Assembly: GCA_913774955.1 (NCBI GenBank)
Contig: CAJYKV010000010.1
Coordinates: 123,298-187,297 of the forward strand
DNA: 64,000 bases
From: an uncultured Acidovorax sp.
GTDB taxonomy: Bacteria > Pseudomonadota > Gammaproteobacteria > Burkholderiales > Burkholderiaceae_C
Direction of reading: 5' to 3'
Under the pieces are notes generated by a model, which searched no databases, was not told the DNA's origin, and saw nothing but the letters and a program-made list of their open reading frames with translations. Shown here one piece after another: positions 8,968-19,334 of the stretch (positions are counted from its first letter, which is position 1; each line of letters starts with the position of its first letter). The position numbers were made by a program, and so were the translations under genes.

Positions 8968-9069
8968 GGTGCTTTTCCTTATCAGTCAATTAAAACGGGC
9001 AGCCGTATCAGGTACTGCCCGCAGCACTGGTCCCCGAAGTGGGGAACCGAAGATTATAAAACGATCCGC

Positions 9070-10062
9070 TCAGCGCTTGTCCAGGCCTGCCGGAGGCCAG
9101 TTCTCGAGCTTCATGCCGAGCGTCAGCCCGCGCGAAGCCAGCACTTCCTTGATCTCGTTGAGCGACTTGCGGCCCAGGTTCGGGGTCTTGAGCAGCTCGT
9201 TCTCGGTACGCTGGATCAGGTCGCCGATGTAGTAGATGTTCTCGGCCTTCAGGCAGTTGGCCGAACGCACGGTCAGTTCCAGCTCGTCCACGGGGCGCAG
9301 CAGGATCGGATCGAACGTGGCGCTGCCGCGCGGGCCGGCCGGCGCGTCGAACGCAGCCAGTTCGCCGCCCTCGAGCTGCGCGAACACGGCGAGCTGTTCC
9401 ACCAGGATCTTGGCGGAGGCGCGCACGGCGTCCTCGGCGGTGATCGCGCCGTTGGTTTCGATCTCGACGACCAGCTTGTCCAGGTCGGTGCGCTGCTCGA
9501 CGCGGGCGCTCTCGACGTTGTAGCTCACGCGCTTCACGGGCGAGAACGAGGCGTCCAGCACGATGCGGCCGATCGACTTCGTCGACTCGTCGGCATAGCG
9601 GCGCAGGTTGCCCGGCACGTAGCCACGGCCCTTTTCCACCTTGATCTGCATGTCCAGCTTGCCGCCTTGCGACAGGTGGGCGATCACGTGGTCCGGGTTG
9701 ACGATCTCGACGTCGTGCGGCGTCTGGATGTCGCGCGCGGTGACGACGCCCTCGCCGTCCTTGCGCAGGCTCAGCGTGACTTCGTCGCGGTTGTGGAGCT
9801 TGAACACCACGCCCTTCAGGTTCAGGAGGATGTTCACGACATCTTCCTGGACGCCGTCGATGGACGAGTACTCGTGGAGCACGCCGGCGATCGTCACTTC
9901 CGTTGCTGCGTAACCCACCATGGACGACAGCAGCACGCGCCGGATGGCGTTGCCGAGCGTGTGCCCGTAGCCGCGTTCGAAGGGCTCGAGCGCCACCTTG
10001 GCACGGTTGTGCCCGAGCTGTTCGACGTTGATCGTCTTGGGTTTCAGCAAATTGGTTTGCAT
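9070..10062 (-). CDS. rpoA: RNA polymerase alpha subunit
   Basis: A 330-aa alpha subunit. The N-terminal dimerisation domain contains [21 protein letters not shown] linker near residues 233-247 leads to the C-terminal domain with the UP-element/activator-binding helices ([21 protein letters not shown]...[17 protein letters not shown]). Length and motifs are standard. It sits between rpsD and rplQ as in the E. coli alpha operon. Confidence 0.99.
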   Translation of the reverse strand: MQTNLLKPKTINVEQLGHNRAKVALEPFERGYGHTLGNAIRRVLLSSMVGYAATEVTIAGVLHEYSSIDGVQEDVVNILLNLKGVVFKLHNRDEVTLSLRKDGEGVVTARDIQTPHDVEIVNPDHVIAHLSQGGKLDMQIKVEKGRGYVPGNLRRYADESTKSIGRIVLDASFSPVKRVSYNVESARVEQRTDLDKLVVEIETNGAITAEDAVRASAKILVEQLAVFAQLEGGELAAFDAPAGPRGSATFDPILLRPVDELELTVRSANCLKAENIYYIGDLIQRTENELLKTPNLGRKSLNEIKEVLASRGLTLGMKLENWPPAGLDKR

Positions 10063-10173
10063 GCAGACTTCCTCTCAATACCCCCAGCTCGTTACACCGG
10101 TAAGGCTGGCGAAGCACCCGTACCGCGATGCCTCGCGGTACGGGAAACAATTGCGATCGATGAACGCTGTGGA

Positions 10174-10797
10174 TTAGCGCGAGTACAACTCAACGATCAG
10201 GGATTCGTTGATGTCTGCACCGAACTCGTCACGGTCGGGAACCTTCTTGAAGGTGCCTTCAGCCTTGTCGGCGTTGACGTCCACCCAGGCCGGCATGCCG
10301 ACCTGCTGTGCCAGTTGCAGGGCTTCCACGATGCGGGCCTGCTTCTTGGACTTCTCGCGCACGGCCACCACGTCGCCGGCCTTCACCAGGTACGACGCGA
10401 TGTTGACGGACTGGCCGTTCACCGTGATCGCCTTGTGGGACACCAGCTGGCGTGCCTCGGCGCGCGTGGAGCCGAAGCCCATGCGGTACACCACGTTGTC
10501 CAGGCGGGACTCGAGCAGCGACAGCAGGTTGGCACCGGTGTTGCCCTTGCGGCGGTCGGCGGTCTCGAAGTAGCGGCGGAACTGCTTTTCCAGCACGCCG
10601 TACATGCGCTTGACCTTCTGCTTCTCGCGCAGCTGCAGGCCGAAGTCGGACGTGCGGGAACCGGAGGTGCGGCCGTGCTGGCCGGGCTTGGAGTCGAACT
10701 TGGCCTTGTCCGCGATGGAGCGGCGTGCGCTCTTCAGGAACAGGTCGGTGCCTTCACGGCGGGAGAGTTTGGCCTTGGGGCCGAGGTAACGTGCCAC
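10174..10797 (-). CDS. rpsD: 30S ribosomal protein S4
   Basis: A 207-aa S4 with [20 protein letters not shown] at the N-terminus and the S4 RNA-binding domain [20 protein letters not shown] near residue 97. It is a primary 16S binder in small-subunit assembly and in E. coli also represses the alpha operon. The neighbours rpsK and rpoA are in the canonical order. Confidence 0.99.
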   Translation of the reverse strand: MARYLGPKAKLSRREGTDLFLKSARRSIADKAKFDSKPGQHGRTSGSRTSDFGLQLREKQKVKRMYGVLEKQFRRYFETADRRKGNTGANLLSLLESRLDNVVYRMGFGSTRAEARQLVSHKAITVNGQSVNIASYLVKAGDVVAVREKSKKQARIVEALQLAQQVGMPAWVDVNADKAEGTFKKVPDRDEFGADINESLIVELYSR

Positions 10798-10903
10798 TTG
10801 AGCTTCCTTGAAATGTCATCTGCCGCGTTGGAAACGCGGGAGCCACCCGTACCATGCAACCACGCATGCGCCGGGTGGCGGTGGGCTTACTTGCGCGAGA
10901 AAA

Positions 10904-11308
10904 TCAGATGCGGCGACGCTTTTGCGGGCGGCAGCCGTTGTGCGGCACGGGCGTCACGTCGGAGATGGACGTGATGCGGATGCCCAGGGCGCCCAGGGCG
11001 CGCACCGACGATTCGCGACCCGGGCCGGGGCCCTTGATCTCGACGTCGAGGTTCTTGATGCCTTGCTCGATCGCGGCGCGGCCGGCCACTTCGGAAGCCA
11101 CCTGGGCTGCGAAGGGCGTCGACTTGCGCGAACCCTTGAAGCCCTGGCCACCCGAAGAGGCCCACGACAGGGCGTTGCCCTGGCGGTCCGTGATCGTGAT
11201 GATCGTGTTGTTGAACGAAGCGTGCACGTGCGCGATGCCGTCGGAAACGTTCTTGCGAACCTTCTTGCGCACACGCTGCGCTGCGTTATTGGCGGGAGAC
11301 TTTGCCAT
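10904..11308 (-). CDS. rpsK: 30S ribosomal protein S11
   Basis: A 134-aa S11. The core includes [20 protein letters not shown] and ends with the conserved [17 protein letters not shown] tail, which lies in the platform of the small subunit. The gap to rpsM is 18 bases, and a 106-base gap before rpsD could hold a processing or control site, although I see no clear motif there. Confidence 0.99.
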   Translation of the reverse strand: MAKSPANNAAQRVRKKVRKNVSDGIAHVHASFNNTIITITDRQGNALSWASSGGQGFKGSRKSTPFAAQVASEVAGRAAIEQGIKNLDVEIKGPGPGRESSVRALGALGIRITSISDVTPVPHNGCRPQKRRRI

Positions 11309-11326
11309 GTGGATCTTTCAATCTGC

Positions 11327-11692
11327 TTATTTCTTGAGCGCTGCGGCACCCTTGCGCGGACCCTTGCGGGTGCGGGCGTTCGTGCGGGTGCGCTGACCAC
11401 GCATCGGCAGACCACGGCGATGGCGGAAACCACGGTAGCAGCCGATGTCCATCAGGCGCTTGATGTTCATCGTGGTTTCGCGACGCAGGTCACCTTCGAT
11501 GGTGAACTGAGCGATCTGGTCGCGGATTTTTTCGAGATCGCCGTCCGTCAGATCCTTGATCTTCTTGGAGTAGGCGATGCCGCAGGCTTCGCAGATCTTG
11601 CGAGCGCGCGTGCGTCCGATGCCGAAGATAGCCGTCAGGCCGATTTCAGCATGCTGATGCGGCGGAATGTTGATGCCAGCGATACGTGCCAT
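11327..11692 (-). CDS. rpsM: 30S ribosomal protein S13
   Basis: A 121-aa S13: [20 protein letters not shown] at the N-terminus, the helix-two-turn-helix core, and the basic tail [20 protein letters not shown] that reaches the decoding-site region. First gene of the alpha block, 21 bases after rpmJ. Confidence 0.99.
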   Translation of the reverse strand: MARIAGINIPPHQHAEIGLTAIFGIGRTRARKICEACGIAYSKKIKDLTDGDLEKIRDQIAQFTIEGDLRRETTMNIKRLMDIGCYRGFRHRRGLPMRGQRTRTNARTRKGPRKGAAALKK

Positions 11693-11713
11693 TTGCGTCC
11701 TCTAAACTTTCAA

Positions 11714-11827
11714 TCAACCTTGGCGCTGCTTATGGCGCATGTCGGTGCAGATGACCCGCACGACACCCTTGCGGCGGATGATCTTGCAGTTGCGGCAGAT
11801 TTTCTTGACCGAAGCCGAAACTCTCAT
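11714..11827 (-). CDS. rpmJ: 50S ribosomal protein L36 (zinc-ribbon form)
   Basis: A 37-aa protein, [17 protein letters not shown]..., too short for a routine length cutoff. It keeps the zinc ligands (Cys-x2-Cys, a later Cys and a His near the C-terminus), so it is the C+ paralogue type. It lies between secY and rpsM. infA, which separates secY and rpmJ in many Burkholderia-type genomes, is absent: only 145 bases separate the two genes. Confidence 0.97.
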   Translation of the reverse strand: MRVSASVKKICRNCKIIRRKGVVRVICTDMRHKQRQG

Positions 11828-11972
11828 TTCACTCTCCTAAAACTAGTCCATTCGTTCCGGCCACGCGCGGAACACACTTTGCGTGCCCGCGATGGATCGA
11901 TGGGCATCATTAACCGTACATGCTGGAGGCGAACCCGCGATTGTAGCGGATCCGCTTCCGGCTCGCCAGACC

Positions 11973-13292
11973 TCAGGTGCCTGGTGTTGCTTTGAAGTTG
12001 GCCTTCTTGAGCAACGACTCGTACTGCTGGGACATCATGTAGTTCTGCACCTGGGCCATGAAGTCCATGGTGACGACCACGATGATCAGCAGGGACGTGC
12101 CGCCGAAATAGAACGGCACGTTGTACTTCAAGATCAGGAACTCCGGCAGCAGGCAGACGAAGGTGATGTACACCGCGCCGGCCAGCGTCAGCCGCACCAG
12201 GATCTTGTCGATGTAGCGGGCCGTCTGCTCACCCGGACGGATGCCGGGGATGAACGCACCGCTCTTCTTCAGGTTGTCCGCCGTCTCACGGCTGTTGAAG
12301 ACCAGCGCCGTGTAGAAGAAGCAGAAGAACACGATGGCAGCCGCGTAGAACATCACGTAGATGGGCTGACCGGGGGTCAGCGCACCGGAGATGTCGCGCA
12401 GCCAGCGCATCGATTCGCCAGCACTGAACCAGTTCACGATCGTGGCGGGCAGCAGGATGATCGACGACGCGAAGATCGGCGGAATCACCCCGGCCATGTT
12501 CAGCTTCAGCGGCAGGTGCGAAGACTGGCCCCCGTAGACCTTGTTGCCCACCTGGCGGCGGGCATAGTTCACGAGGATCTTGCGCTGACCGCGTTCCACG
12601 AACACCACGAAGTACGTCACCAGCGCCACCAGCAGCACGATGAAGATGGCTGCCAGGATGCTCATCGCACCCGTGCGCACCAGCTCCAGCAGGCCACCGA
12701 TCGAGCTCGGCAGGCCAGCCGCGATACCCGAGAAGATCAGGATCGAGATGCCGTTGCCGAGGCCGCGTTCGGTGATCTGCTCGCCGAGCCACATGAGGAA
12801 CATGGTGCCGGCCGTCAGGCTGACCACCGCGGTGAGGCGGAAGCCGAAGCCCGGGCTCAGCACGAGGCCGGCCGAGCTCTCCAGCGCCACGGCGATGCCG
12901 AGCGACTGGAAAATGGCCAGACCGAGCGTTCCGTAGCGCGTGTACTGCGTGATCTTGCGGCGTCCCGCCTCGCCTTCCTTCTTCAATTGCTCGAAGGTGG
13001 GAAGGACATAGGTCATCAGCTGCATGATGATCGATGCCGAGATGTACGGCATGATCCCCAGTGCGAACACCGTGAAGCGGGACAGGGCCCCGCCCGAGAA
13101 CATGTTGAACAGGTTCAGGATACCGCCTTGCTGGCCACTGAACAGCTGCTGCAGCTGGGCAGGATCGATGCCCGGCACCGGGATGTGCGCCCCGATGCGG
13201 TAGACGATCAAGGCCAGCAGCAGGAAAACCAGCCGGCGACGCAGGTCGCCGAATTTACCGGTCTTTGCAATCGACGCTGCACTGGTAGCCAC
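11973..13292 (-). CDS. secY: Protein translocase subunit SecY
   Basis: A 439-aa inner-membrane channel protein with ten predicted membrane segments. It begins [27 protein letters not shown] and includes the plug/TM2 region and the cytoplasmic loop [17 protein letters not shown]. The start is taken as GTG at 13292-13290, preceded by AAAAGGAA on the minus strand; the 28 codons upstream to 13376 would overlap rplO and do not match the family. It forms SecYEG for Sec-dependent export and insertion. Confidence 0.97.
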   Translation of the reverse strand: MATSAASIAKTGKFGDLRRRLVFLLLALIVYRIGAHIPVPGIDPAQLQQLFSGQQGGILNLFNMFSGGALSRFTVFALGIMPYISASIIMQLMTYVLPTFEQLKKEGEAGRRKITQYTRYGTLGLAIFQSLGIAVALESSAGLVLSPGFGFRLTAVVSLTAGTMFLMWLGEQITERGLGNGISILIFSGIAAGLPSSIGGLLELVRTGAMSILAAIFIVLLVALVTYFVVFVERGQRKILVNYARRQVGNKVYGGQSSHLPLKLNMAGVIPPIFASSIILLPATIVNWFSAGESMRWLRDISGALTPGQPIYVMFYAAAIVFFCFFYTALVFNSRETADNLKKSGAFIPGIRPGEQTARYIDKILVRLTLAGAVYITFVCLLPEFLILKYNVPFYFGGTSLLIIVVVTMDFMAQVQNYMMSQQYESLLKKANFKATPGT

Positions 13293-13320
13293 GAATGCGT
13301 TCCTTTTCCAGCGTGTCCGC

Positions 13321-13752
13321 TCAGGCCAGGCTGCCGCCGGCCGCTTCGATCGCGGCCTTGGCGCCAGCCGTGGCACCGATGCCGTTCAGCTTCACGGCCT
13401 TGGTGAGTTCGCCGCTCTTGATGACCTTGACCACCTTGGCGAGCTGGCCCACCGCGCCGGCGCTCTTCAGCGCTGCGAGGTCGACTTCGGCCAGGCCGAG
13501 CTGCTCGAGGGTGCTCAGCGTCACTTCGGCGTTGAACTTCAGCAGGTGCGACTTGAAGCCGCGCTTGGGCAGACGGCGCTGCAGGGGCATCTGGCCGCCT
13601 TCGAAGCCCACCTTGTGGTAGCCACCCGAACGCGACTTCTGGCCCTTGTGGCCGCGGCCTGCGGTCTTGCCCAGGCCGGAGCCGATGCCGCGGCCGACAC
13701 GGCGCTTGGCATGCTTCGCGCCTTCTGCGGGCTTGATGCTATTGAGTTCCAT
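13321..13752 (-). CDS. rplO: 50S ribosomal protein L15
   Basis: A 143-aa L15 with [20 protein letters not shown], the glycine-rich [20 protein letters not shown] region and the [20 protein letters not shown] motif. Two ATGs are adjacent (13755 and 13752). The second is preferred because it gives six bases from AGAGG and matches the family start. Confidence 0.98.
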   Translation of the reverse strand: MELNSIKPAEGAKHAKRRVGRGIGSGLGKTAGRGHKGQKSRSGGYHKVGFEGGQMPLQRRLPKRGFKSHLLKFNAEVTLSTLEQLGLAEVDLAALKSAGAVGQLAKVVKVIKSGELTKAVKLNGIGATAGAKAAIEAAGGSLA

Positions 13753-13762
13753 CATCAACCTC

Positions 13763-13945
13763 TCAGAGGACCTTGACCAGATAGCTGATCTTGTTGATCA
13801 TGCCGCGCACTTCGGGGCTGTCCTTGAGCTCGCTGACGCTGTTCAGCTTGCGCAGGCCCAGGCCGCGAACGGTGGCGCGGTGCGATTCCTTGGTGCCGAT
13901 GGGGCTGCGCACCAGTTGAATCTTGACGGTTTGTTGCGTAGTCAT
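13763..13945 (-). CDS. rpmD: 50S ribosomal protein L30
   Basis: A 60-aa protein starting [20 protein letters not shown], with the L30 core [16 protein letters not shown] and the end [12 protein letters not shown]. It is below the usual ORF-length limits but lies exactly in the rpsE-rpmD-rplO slot of the spc operon. Confidence 0.98.
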   Translation of the reverse strand: MTTQQTVKIQLVRSPIGTKESHRATVRGLGLRKLNSVSELKDSPEVRGMINKISYLVKVL

Positions 13946-13959
13946 TTGCAGAGCTCCGT

Positions 13960-14478
13960 TCAGGCGAAGATGTCTTCGACCGACTTGCCGCGCTTGGCTG
14001 CCACGTTCGCCGGGGTGGTGGAGTTCACCAGGGCGTCGAACGTAGCGCGGACCATGTTGTAGGGGTTCGACGAACCATGGCTCTTGGCCACGATGTCGGT
14101 GATGCCCACCACTTCGAACACGGCGCGCATCGGGCCGCCGGCGATGATGCCGGTACCCTTGGGAGCCGGGTGGAGTTCCACCGAAGCGGCGCCGTGGTGG
14201 CCCTTCACCGAGTGGTGGATGGAGCCGTTCTTGAGCGCAACCTTCACCAGGTTGCGGCGGCACTCTTCCATCGCCTTCTGCACGGCGGCAGGCACTTCCT
14301 TGGACTTGCCCTTGCCCATGCCCACGCGGCCGTCACCGTCGCCGACCACGGTCAGTGCAGCGAAGCCGAGGATACGGCCGCCCTTCACGACTTTGGTCAC
14401 GCGGTTGACCGCGATCATCTTCTCGCGCATCCCGTCGTCTTGTCCTTCGGTCTGCACTTTGGGTTGAAACTTAGCCAT
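13960..14478 (-). CDS. rpsE: 30S ribosomal protein S5
   Basis: A 172-aa S5. The N-terminal double-stranded-RNA-binding-like domain contains [20 protein letters not shown] and [12 protein letters not shown]; the C-terminal domain includes [18 protein letters not shown]. It contributes to decoding accuracy. Spacing to rplR is 16 bases. Confidence 0.99.
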   Translation of the reverse strand: MAKFQPKVQTEGQDDGMREKMIAVNRVTKVVKGGRILGFAALTVVGDGDGRVGMGKGKSKEVPAAVQKAMEECRRNLVKVALKNGSIHHSVKGHHGAASVELHPAPKGTGIIAGGPMRAVFEVVGITDIVAKSHGSSNPYNMVRATFDALVNSTTPANVAAKRGKSVEDIFA

Positions 14479-14494
14479 TTTCTATTCGCTCCGC

Positions 14495-14860
14495 TTAGAA
14501 CTGCAGGCCGGCTTCACGCGCGGCTTCTGCGAGGGCCTTCACGCGGCCGTGGTATGCGAACCCGGCGCGGTCGAATGCGACCTTCTCGATGCCGGCGGCC
14601 TTCGCCTTTTCAGCGATGCGCTTGCCGATCATCTGGGCCGCGGCGGCATTGCCACCCTTGCCCGACGAGCCCAGTTCCTTGCGCACTTCGGCTTCCGCCG
14701 TGGAAGCGCTGGCAAGCACGCGGGTGCCGTCTTCGGAGATGACGCTGGCGTAGATGTGGAGGTTCGTGCGGTTCACCGTCAGACGCACCACGCCTTGCTG
14801 TGCAATGCGGATACGGGTCTGGCGCGAACGACGAAGACGCTGCTCTTTCTTGGTCAACAT
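14495..14860 (-). CDS. rplR: 50S ribosomal protein L18
   Basis: A 121-aa L18 that binds 5S rRNA. The N-terminus is basic ([18 protein letters not shown]), the core has [20 protein letters not shown], and the C-terminal motif is [21 protein letters not shown]. Canonical spc position between rplF and rpsE. Confidence 0.99.
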   Translation of the reverse strand: MLTKKEQRLRRSRQTRIRIAQQGVVRLTVNRTNLHIYASVISEDGTRVLASASTAEAEVRKELGSSGKGGNAAAAQMIGKRIAEKAKAAGIEKVAFDRAGFAYHGRVKALAEAAREAGLQF

Positions 14861-14871
14861 GCTGCAGCTCC

Positions 14872-15405
14872 TTACTTCTTCTTGGTCTCTTTGATCGTGA
14901 CCTTCTCATCCGAATAACGGATGCCCTTGCCCTTGTAGGGCTCGGGAGGACGAACGGCACGGATTTCGGCGGCGAGCTGGCCCACGCGCTGGCGGTCCGC
15001 ACCCTTGATCACGATTTCCGTGGGGGTCGGGGTCGCCACCGTGATGCCTGCGGGCATCTCGAAGTTCACGGGGTGCGAGTAACCGACGGCGAGGTTCAGC
15101 TTGGCGCCCGAAGCCTGGGCCTTGTAGCCCACGCCGATCAGGTTCAGCTTCTTCTCGAAGCCCTTGCTGACACCCACCACCATGTTGTTCACGAGCTGGC
15201 GGATCGTGCCGCTCATGGCATTGGCTTCGCGGGATTCGTCGGCCGGCTCGAAGCTGAGCTTGCCTTCGTTGTTGGACACCTTGACCAGGCGGTTCTGGGC
15301 GACGGACAGCGAACCGCCCGAACCCTTCACGCTGATCTGCTGTTCCGTGATGGACACATCCACACCATTGGGGATGGCCACCGGCATTTTTCCTACGCGG
15401 GACAT
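14872..15405 (-). CDS. rplF: 50S ribosomal protein L6
   Basis: A 177-aa L6 starting [19 protein letters not shown], with duplicated L6 folds and the conserved end [17 protein letters not shown]. The rplR start follows 12 bases after the stop. Confidence 0.99.
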   Translation of the reverse strand: MSRVGKMPVAIPNGVDVSITEQQISVKGSGGSLSVAQNRLVKVSNNEGKLSFEPADESREANAMSGTIRQLVNNMVVGVSKGFEKKLNLIGVGYKAQASGAKLNLAVGYSHPVNFEMPAGITVATPTPTEIVIKGADRQRVGQLAAEIRAVRPPEPYKGKGIRYSDEKVTIKETKKK

Positions 15406-15428
15406 TTCAGTTTCTCCTCAATGCCACG

Positions 15429-15824
15429 TTAAGCGACGTAGCAAAGCACTTCGCCGCCGACACCGGTGGCACGCGCCTTGCGATCCGTCATCACGCCCTT
15501 GGGGGTGGTGACGATGGCAACACCCAGACCGTTCATGACCTGGGGGATGGAGTCGCGGCCCTTGTACACGCGCAGGCCGGGACGGCTCACGCGCTCGATG
15601 CGCTCGATCACCGGACGGCCGGCGTAGTACTTCAGGGAAATTTCGATTTCGGACTTGTTGCCGTCGGCCTTCACTTCGAAGCCGTCGATGTAACCCTCGT
15701 CCTTCAGCACCTGCACGATGGCGATCTTCACTTTGGAAGAAGGCACGGACACGGTGGCCTTGGACACCATTTGTGCATTGCGGATGCGGGTCAGCAAGTC
15801 AGCGATGGGATCACTCATGCTCAT
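15429..15824 (-). CDS. rpsH: 30S ribosomal protein S8
   Basis: A 131-aa S8 starting [19 protein letters not shown] and ending with the [20 protein letters not shown] block. S8 binds helix 21 of 16S rRNA and in E. coli represses the spc operon by binding near rplE. Whether a similar operator exists here is not evident by eye. A start two codons later (MSD) is possible. Confidence 0.98.
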   Translation of the reverse strand: MSMSDPIADLLTRIRNAQMVSKATVSVPSSKVKIAIVQVLKDEGYIDGFEVKADGNKSEIEISLKYYAGRPVIERIERVSRPGLRVYKGRDSIPQVMNGLGVAIVTTPKGVMTDRKARATGVGGEVLCYVA

Positions 15825-15842
15825 GTGTTTTCTCCTGCCTGC

Positions 15843-16148
15843 TTACCAGCTGGCCTTGGTGACACCCGGGATGTCACCGGCAAAAGCCAGTTCACGGATC
15901 TTGGCGCGGGCCAGACCGAATTGGCGGAACGTGCCACGGGGACGACCCGTGATTTCGCAGCGATTGCGCTGGCGCGTGGGGTTCGCGTTGCGGGGCAGCT
16001 TCTGCAGGCCGAGGCGTGCGGCTTCGCGCTCCTCGTCGCTGCGCTTTGCGTCGCCCGCGATAGCCTTCAGTTCCGCATACTTAGCGGCGTACTTGGCGGC
16101 CAGTTTTTCGCGCTTCAGTTCGCGCTGGATCAAAGCTTGTTTAGCCAT
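15843..16148 (-). CDS. rpsN: 30S ribosomal protein S14 (zinc-free form)
   Basis: A 101-aa S14, the long form that lacks the CxxC zinc pairs. It starts [20 protein letters not shown] and ends with [20 protein letters not shown] and [27 protein letters not shown] sequence. Nineteen bases before rpsH. Confidence 0.99.
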   Translation of the reverse strand: MAKQALIQRELKREKLAAKYAAKYAELKAIAGDAKRSDEEREAARLGLQKLPRNANPTRQRNRCEITGRPRGTFRQFGLARAKIRELAFAGDIPGVTKASW

Positions 16149-16157
16149 ACGCTGCCT

Positions 16158-16697
16158 TTAGTTCTTGAAGGGGAAACGGAAACCGGCGAGCAGGGCCTTG
16201 GCCTCTTCGTCCGACTTGGCCGTCGTGGTGATGCTGATGTTCAGGCCGCGCAGCGCATCCACCTTGTCGTATTCGATTTCGGGGAAGATGATCTGTTCTT
16301 TGACGCCGATGTTGTAGTTGCCGCGGCCATCGAAGGCACGGCCGGAAATACCACGGAAGTCACGGACGCGGGGCAGGGCCACGGTCACGAAACGGTCGAG
16401 GAATTCGTACATCTGGACGCCACGCAGGGTGACCATGCAGCCGATGGCCTGGCCTTCGCGGATCTTGAAGCCGGCGATGGCCTTCTTGGCCTTCGTCACG
16501 ACGGGCTTCTGGCCGGCGATCTTCGTCAGATCGGCGACGGCGTTGTCCATCACCTTCTTGTCGGACACCGCTTCGCTGACACCCATGTTCAGGGTGATCT
16601 TCGTCAGGCGGGGAACCTCCATGGGCGAGGTGTAGCCGAACTGCTTGGTGAGTTCGGGGGCGATCTTGTCGCGGTAGTGTTGTTGCAGTCGTGCCAT
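16158..16697 (-). CDS. rplE: 50S ribosomal protein L5
   Basis: A 179-aa L5 ([20 protein letters not shown]) with the family motifs [19 protein letters not shown] and [16 protein letters not shown], ending GFRFPFKN. It binds 5S rRNA in the central protuberance. Ten bases follow rplX. Confidence 0.99.
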   Translation of the reverse strand: MARLQQHYRDKIAPELTKQFGYTSPMEVPRLTKITLNMGVSEAVSDKKVMDNAVADLTKIAGQKPVVTKAKKAIAGFKIREGQAIGCMVTLRGVQMYEFLDRFVTVALPRVRDFRGISGRAFDGRGNYNIGVKEQIIFPEIEYDKVDALRGLNISITTTAKSDEEAKALLAGFRFPFKN

Positions 16698-16706
16698 GTT
16701 GACTCC

Positions 16707-17027
16707 TTAGGCCGCCTTGATTTCAGCGCCGCTGGACTTGAACACGCGAACGCGCGAACCATCCGCCTGCACCTTGATGCCCACGCGATCGGCCTTGCCC
16801 GTGGCAGCATTGAAGATGGCCACGTTGGACTGGTGGATGGGCATGGCCTTTTCCACGATGCCGCCGGTCGTACCCTTCATGGGGTTCGGCTTGACGTGCT
16901 TCTTGACCAGGTTGATGCCGTCGATGACCAGGAAAGAGTCATCCTTGCGCAGCGACACCGTGCCGCGCTTGCCCTTGTCGCGCCCGGTGAGCACGATCAC
17001 TTCGTCGCCCTTGCGAATCTTGTTCAT
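16707..17027 (-). CDS. rplX: 50S ribosomal protein L24
   Basis: A 106-aa L24 with the KOW motif [19 protein letters not shown] at the N-terminus. It is an early assembly protein of the large subunit. Nine bases separate it from rplN. Confidence 0.99.
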   Translation of the reverse strand: MNKIRKGDEVIVLTGRDKGKRGTVSLRKDDSFLVIDGINLVKKHVKPNPMKGTTGGIVEKAMPIHQSNVAIFNAATGKADRVGIKVQADGSRVRVFKSSGAEIKAA

Positions 17028-17036
17028 GGCGAGTCC

Positions 17037-17405
17037 TCAGAGAACTTCGGGAGCCAGGGACACGATCTTCATGAAGCGCTCGGTACGCAGTTCACGCGTC
17101 ACGGGGCCGAAGATGCGGGTGCCGATGGGCTCCAGCTTTGCATTCAGCAACACTGCTGCGTTGCCGTCGAATTTGACGAGCGAACCGTCGCCGCGACGGA
17201 TGCCCTTGGCGGTGCGGACCACCACTGCGCTGTAGACCTCGCCCTTCTTGACGCGGCCACGCGGAGCGGCTTCCTTGATGCTCACCTTGATGATGTCGCC
17301 CACGCTGGCATAGCGACGCTTGGAACCACCCAGCACCTTGATGCACAGGACGGACTTCGCGCCGGTATTGTCGGCAACGTCTAACCGAGTTTCTGTCTGG
17401 ATCAT
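17037..17405 (-). CDS. rplN: 50S ribosomal protein L14, first gene of the spc block
   Basis: A 122-aa L14 starting [19 protein letters not shown]. The ATG at 17403-17405 is chosen over the one seven codons upstream, which adds a non-family extension. In most proteobacteria rpsQ lies directly before rplN; here the upstream gene on this strand is glpD, so the spc block is detached from the S10 block and needs its own promoter (17563-17591). Confidence 0.98.
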   Translation of the reverse strand: MIQTETRLDVADNTGAKSVLCIKVLGGSKRRYASVGDIIKVSIKEAAPRGRVKKGEVYSAVVVRTAKGIRRGDGSLVKFDGNAAVLLNAKLEPIGTRIFGPVTRELRTERFMKIVSLAPEVL

Positions 17406-17437
17406 GTGAATATTCCCAACTTGCACCAGCAGATCGA

Positions 17438-17518
17438 CAGCCCTGGGAACGTCTCAGGGCTGCGGACCAGCCAGTCAGTCTTGGGCCCGTCGTCCGCGGC
17501 GCAAACCATTTGCGCCGC
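17438..17518 (-). promoter_or_regulatory. Two hairpins in the rplN leader
   Basis: The untranslated leader of the spc transcript contains two inverted repeats: 8-bp arms at 17438-17445 and 17455-17462, and 10-bp arms at 17496-17505 and 17509-17518 with a 3-base loop. Neither is followed by a T run on the minus strand, so they are not simple terminators. They could be a leader control element for ribosomal protein feedback or a processing site; this is inferred from position only. Confidence 0.45.
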
Positions 17519-17562
17519 TTCCCGCTGGGCAGAAATCCGCGTAGAGAAACGCGAAGCCCTCG

Positions 17563-17591
17563 ATTCTTTCAAAAAAGAAGGGGCGTGTCAA
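17563..17591 (-). promoter_or_regulatory. Sigma70-type promoter for the spc/alpha ribosomal block
   Basis: On the minus strand a perfect -35 TTGACA (17591-17586) is separated by exactly 17 bases from AAGAAT (17568-17563), which matches four of six -10 positions. It starts just after the glpD stop codon and about 160 bases before rplN, giving the ribosomal genes independence from glpD. Confidence 0.75.
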
Positions 17592-17595
17592 GCCT

Positions 17596-19188
17596 TCAAG
17601 CGGGCACGGCGTGGTATTGGAGGGCCAGGGCCTCGAACGCGGCGAGGCCCGGGTCGGTGCCCAGCTCGTCCTGCAGGATGGCGGCCACCTGCGGGGCCAG
17701 GCGCAGGGCCTGGGCCGCGTCGAGGAAGAGCATGCGGCTGCGGCGCGCGAGCATGTCCTCGACGGTGCGGGCGTACTCGTGGCGGGCGGCGAAGCGCACC
17801 ATCGCCTCGGAGAGGCCGGGCGCCAGCCAGTGTTGCGCACCGGGTACATTGTCCAGGAAAACCGCTTCGGACCCATAGGAGTGCGGGCCCTGCGCCTCGT
17901 CCATGCCGTGCTGCACGGGGCCGTCGGGCGCACCGACCACCGGCAGGCGCTGGGTGGCGCCGCCGGCGCGGGCCGGCAGGAGGCCGGCATCAAAGCATTT
18001 CTGCAACACGTCCTCCGCCATGGCGCGGTAGGTGGTCCATTTGCCGCCGGTCACGGTGACCAGGCCGCTCGGGCTCGCCAGCACGGTGTGCTCGCGGCTG
18101 ATGCTCTTGGTGTTGCCGCCCTCGTCGTCGGGCGGGCGCACCAGCGGGCGCAGGCCCACCCAGATGCTGCGCACGTCCGCAGCCGACGGGGCGCGGGTGA
18201 GGTAGCGCGCCGATTCGCTCAGGATGAAGTCTGCCTCTTCCTTGAAGGGGCGCGGTTCGCGTTCCAGGTCCTGCCGCGGGCTGTCGGTGGTGCCGAGGAT
18301 GACCTTGCCGAGCCAGGGCACGGCGAAGAGGACGCGGCCGTCGGCGGTCTTGGGCACCATCATCGCGTGGTCGGAGGGCAGGAACTCGCGGTCCACCACG
18401 ATGTGCACGCCCTGGCTCGGCGCGACGATGGGCCGCGCGGGCCGGCCCAGGGCTTCGGCGTCCTGGCTGCGCAGGCCGTCCACCCAGACGCCGGTGGCGT
18501 TGACGACGCAGCGCGCCCGGATCGTGTACGGGGTGCCGGTCTCGGTGTCTTCGCAGCGCAGCCCCACCACCTTGCCGTTCTCGTGGATGAGTTCGCGTGC
18601 CGGGCAGTAGTTGACGAGCAGCGCGCCGCGCAGCGCCGCGGTGCGCGCGAGCGCCAGGGCGAGCCGGGCGTCGTCGAACTGGCCGTCCCAGTACTTGACG
18701 CCGCCCTGCAGGCCGTCGCGGCGCACGGTGGGCAGGAGGCGCAGCGTGCCCTCCCGGCCCAGGAATTCGGTGGTGCCCAGGCCGGCGCGGCCCGCGAGCA
18801 GGTCGTAGGCCTTGAGGCCCATGCCGTAGAAAGGCGTTTCCCAGAAACGGTAGGACGGCATCACGAAGGGCAGCGGCTGCGCCAGGTGCGGCGCATTGCC
18901 GAGCAGCGTGGTGCGCTCGTGCAGCGCCTCGCGCACCAGCGAGATGTTGCCCTGGGCGAGGTAGCGGACGCCCCCGTGCACGAGCTTGGTGGCGCGCGAG
19001 GACGTGCCCTTCGCGAAATCGTGGGACTCGACCAGGACGACGCTGAAGCCGCGCGCCGCGGCATCGAGCGCCACGCCCAGCCCCGTCGCCCCGCCCCCGA
19101 TGACCGCCAGGTCGTACTGGCGGGGTTCGGCAAGCTGCGCCAGCAGTCGGGCGCGGTCGGTGGGCAGGGGCGTGTTCGGAGATGTCAT
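17596..19188 (-). CDS. glpD: Aerobic glycerol-3-phosphate dehydrogenase
   Basis: FAD-dependent membrane-associated enzyme that oxidises glycerol-3-phosphate to dihydroxyacetone phosphate and passes electrons to quinone. About 530 aa; the N-terminal dinucleotide motif is YDLAVIGGGATGLGVALDAAARG, followed by SSRATKLVHGGVRYL, typical of GlpD. The DAO C-terminal domain covers about residues 400-520. I prefer ATG 19188 (MTSPNTPLP); an in-frame ATG at 19209 (seven residues longer) is possible, and neither has a strong ribosome site. It is the last gene of the glycerol uptake row. Confidence 0.95.
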   Translation of the reverse strand: MTSPNTPLPTDRARLLAQLAEPRQYDLAVIGGGATGLGVALDAAARGFSVVLVESHDFAKGTSSRATKLVHGGVRYLAQGNISLVREALHERTTLLGNAPHLAQPLPFVMPSYRFWETPFYGMGLKAYDLLAGRAGLGTTEFLGREGTLRLLPTVRRDGLQGGVKYWDGQFDDARLALALARTAALRGALLVNYCPARELIHENGKVVGLRCEDTETGTPYTIRARCVVNATGVWVDGLRSQDAEALGRPARPIVAPSQGVHIVVDREFLPSDHAMMVPKTADGRVLFAVPWLGKVILGTTDSPRQDLEREPRPFKEEADFILSESARYLTRAPSAADVRSIWVGLRPLVRPPDDEGGNTKSISREHTVLASPSGLVTVTGGKWTTYRAMAEDVLQKCFDAGLLPARAGGATQRLPVVGAPDGPVQHGMDEAQGPHSYGSEAVFLDNVPGAQHWLAPGLSEAMVRFAARHEYARTVEDMLARRSRMLFLDAAQALRLAPQVAAILQDELGTDPGLAAFEALALQYHAVPA

Positions 19189-19299
19189 GGCGATGAATTG
19201 TCCATTCAACCGGGTCGATGCACAGGGTAAACCCTGATATGACCCTTCAAAAAGCGGATCTCCCGCGCAGCCTCGCGAGCGGGCCGGGCGGGAGAGTGC

Positions 19300-19330
19300 C
19301 GAAAACGGAAGCGGCCCCGGCGGGCCGCCG
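19300..19330 (-). terminator. Probable terminator after glpV
   Basis: On the minus strand a GC hairpin with arms GCGGCC/GGCCGC (19311-19316 and 19323-19328) is followed by TTCCGTTTTC. It sits just past the glpV stop, between the transporter genes and glpD. The T run is interrupted, so it may be only partial and allow some read-through into glpD. Confidence 0.55.
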
Positions 19331-19334
19331 TCGG

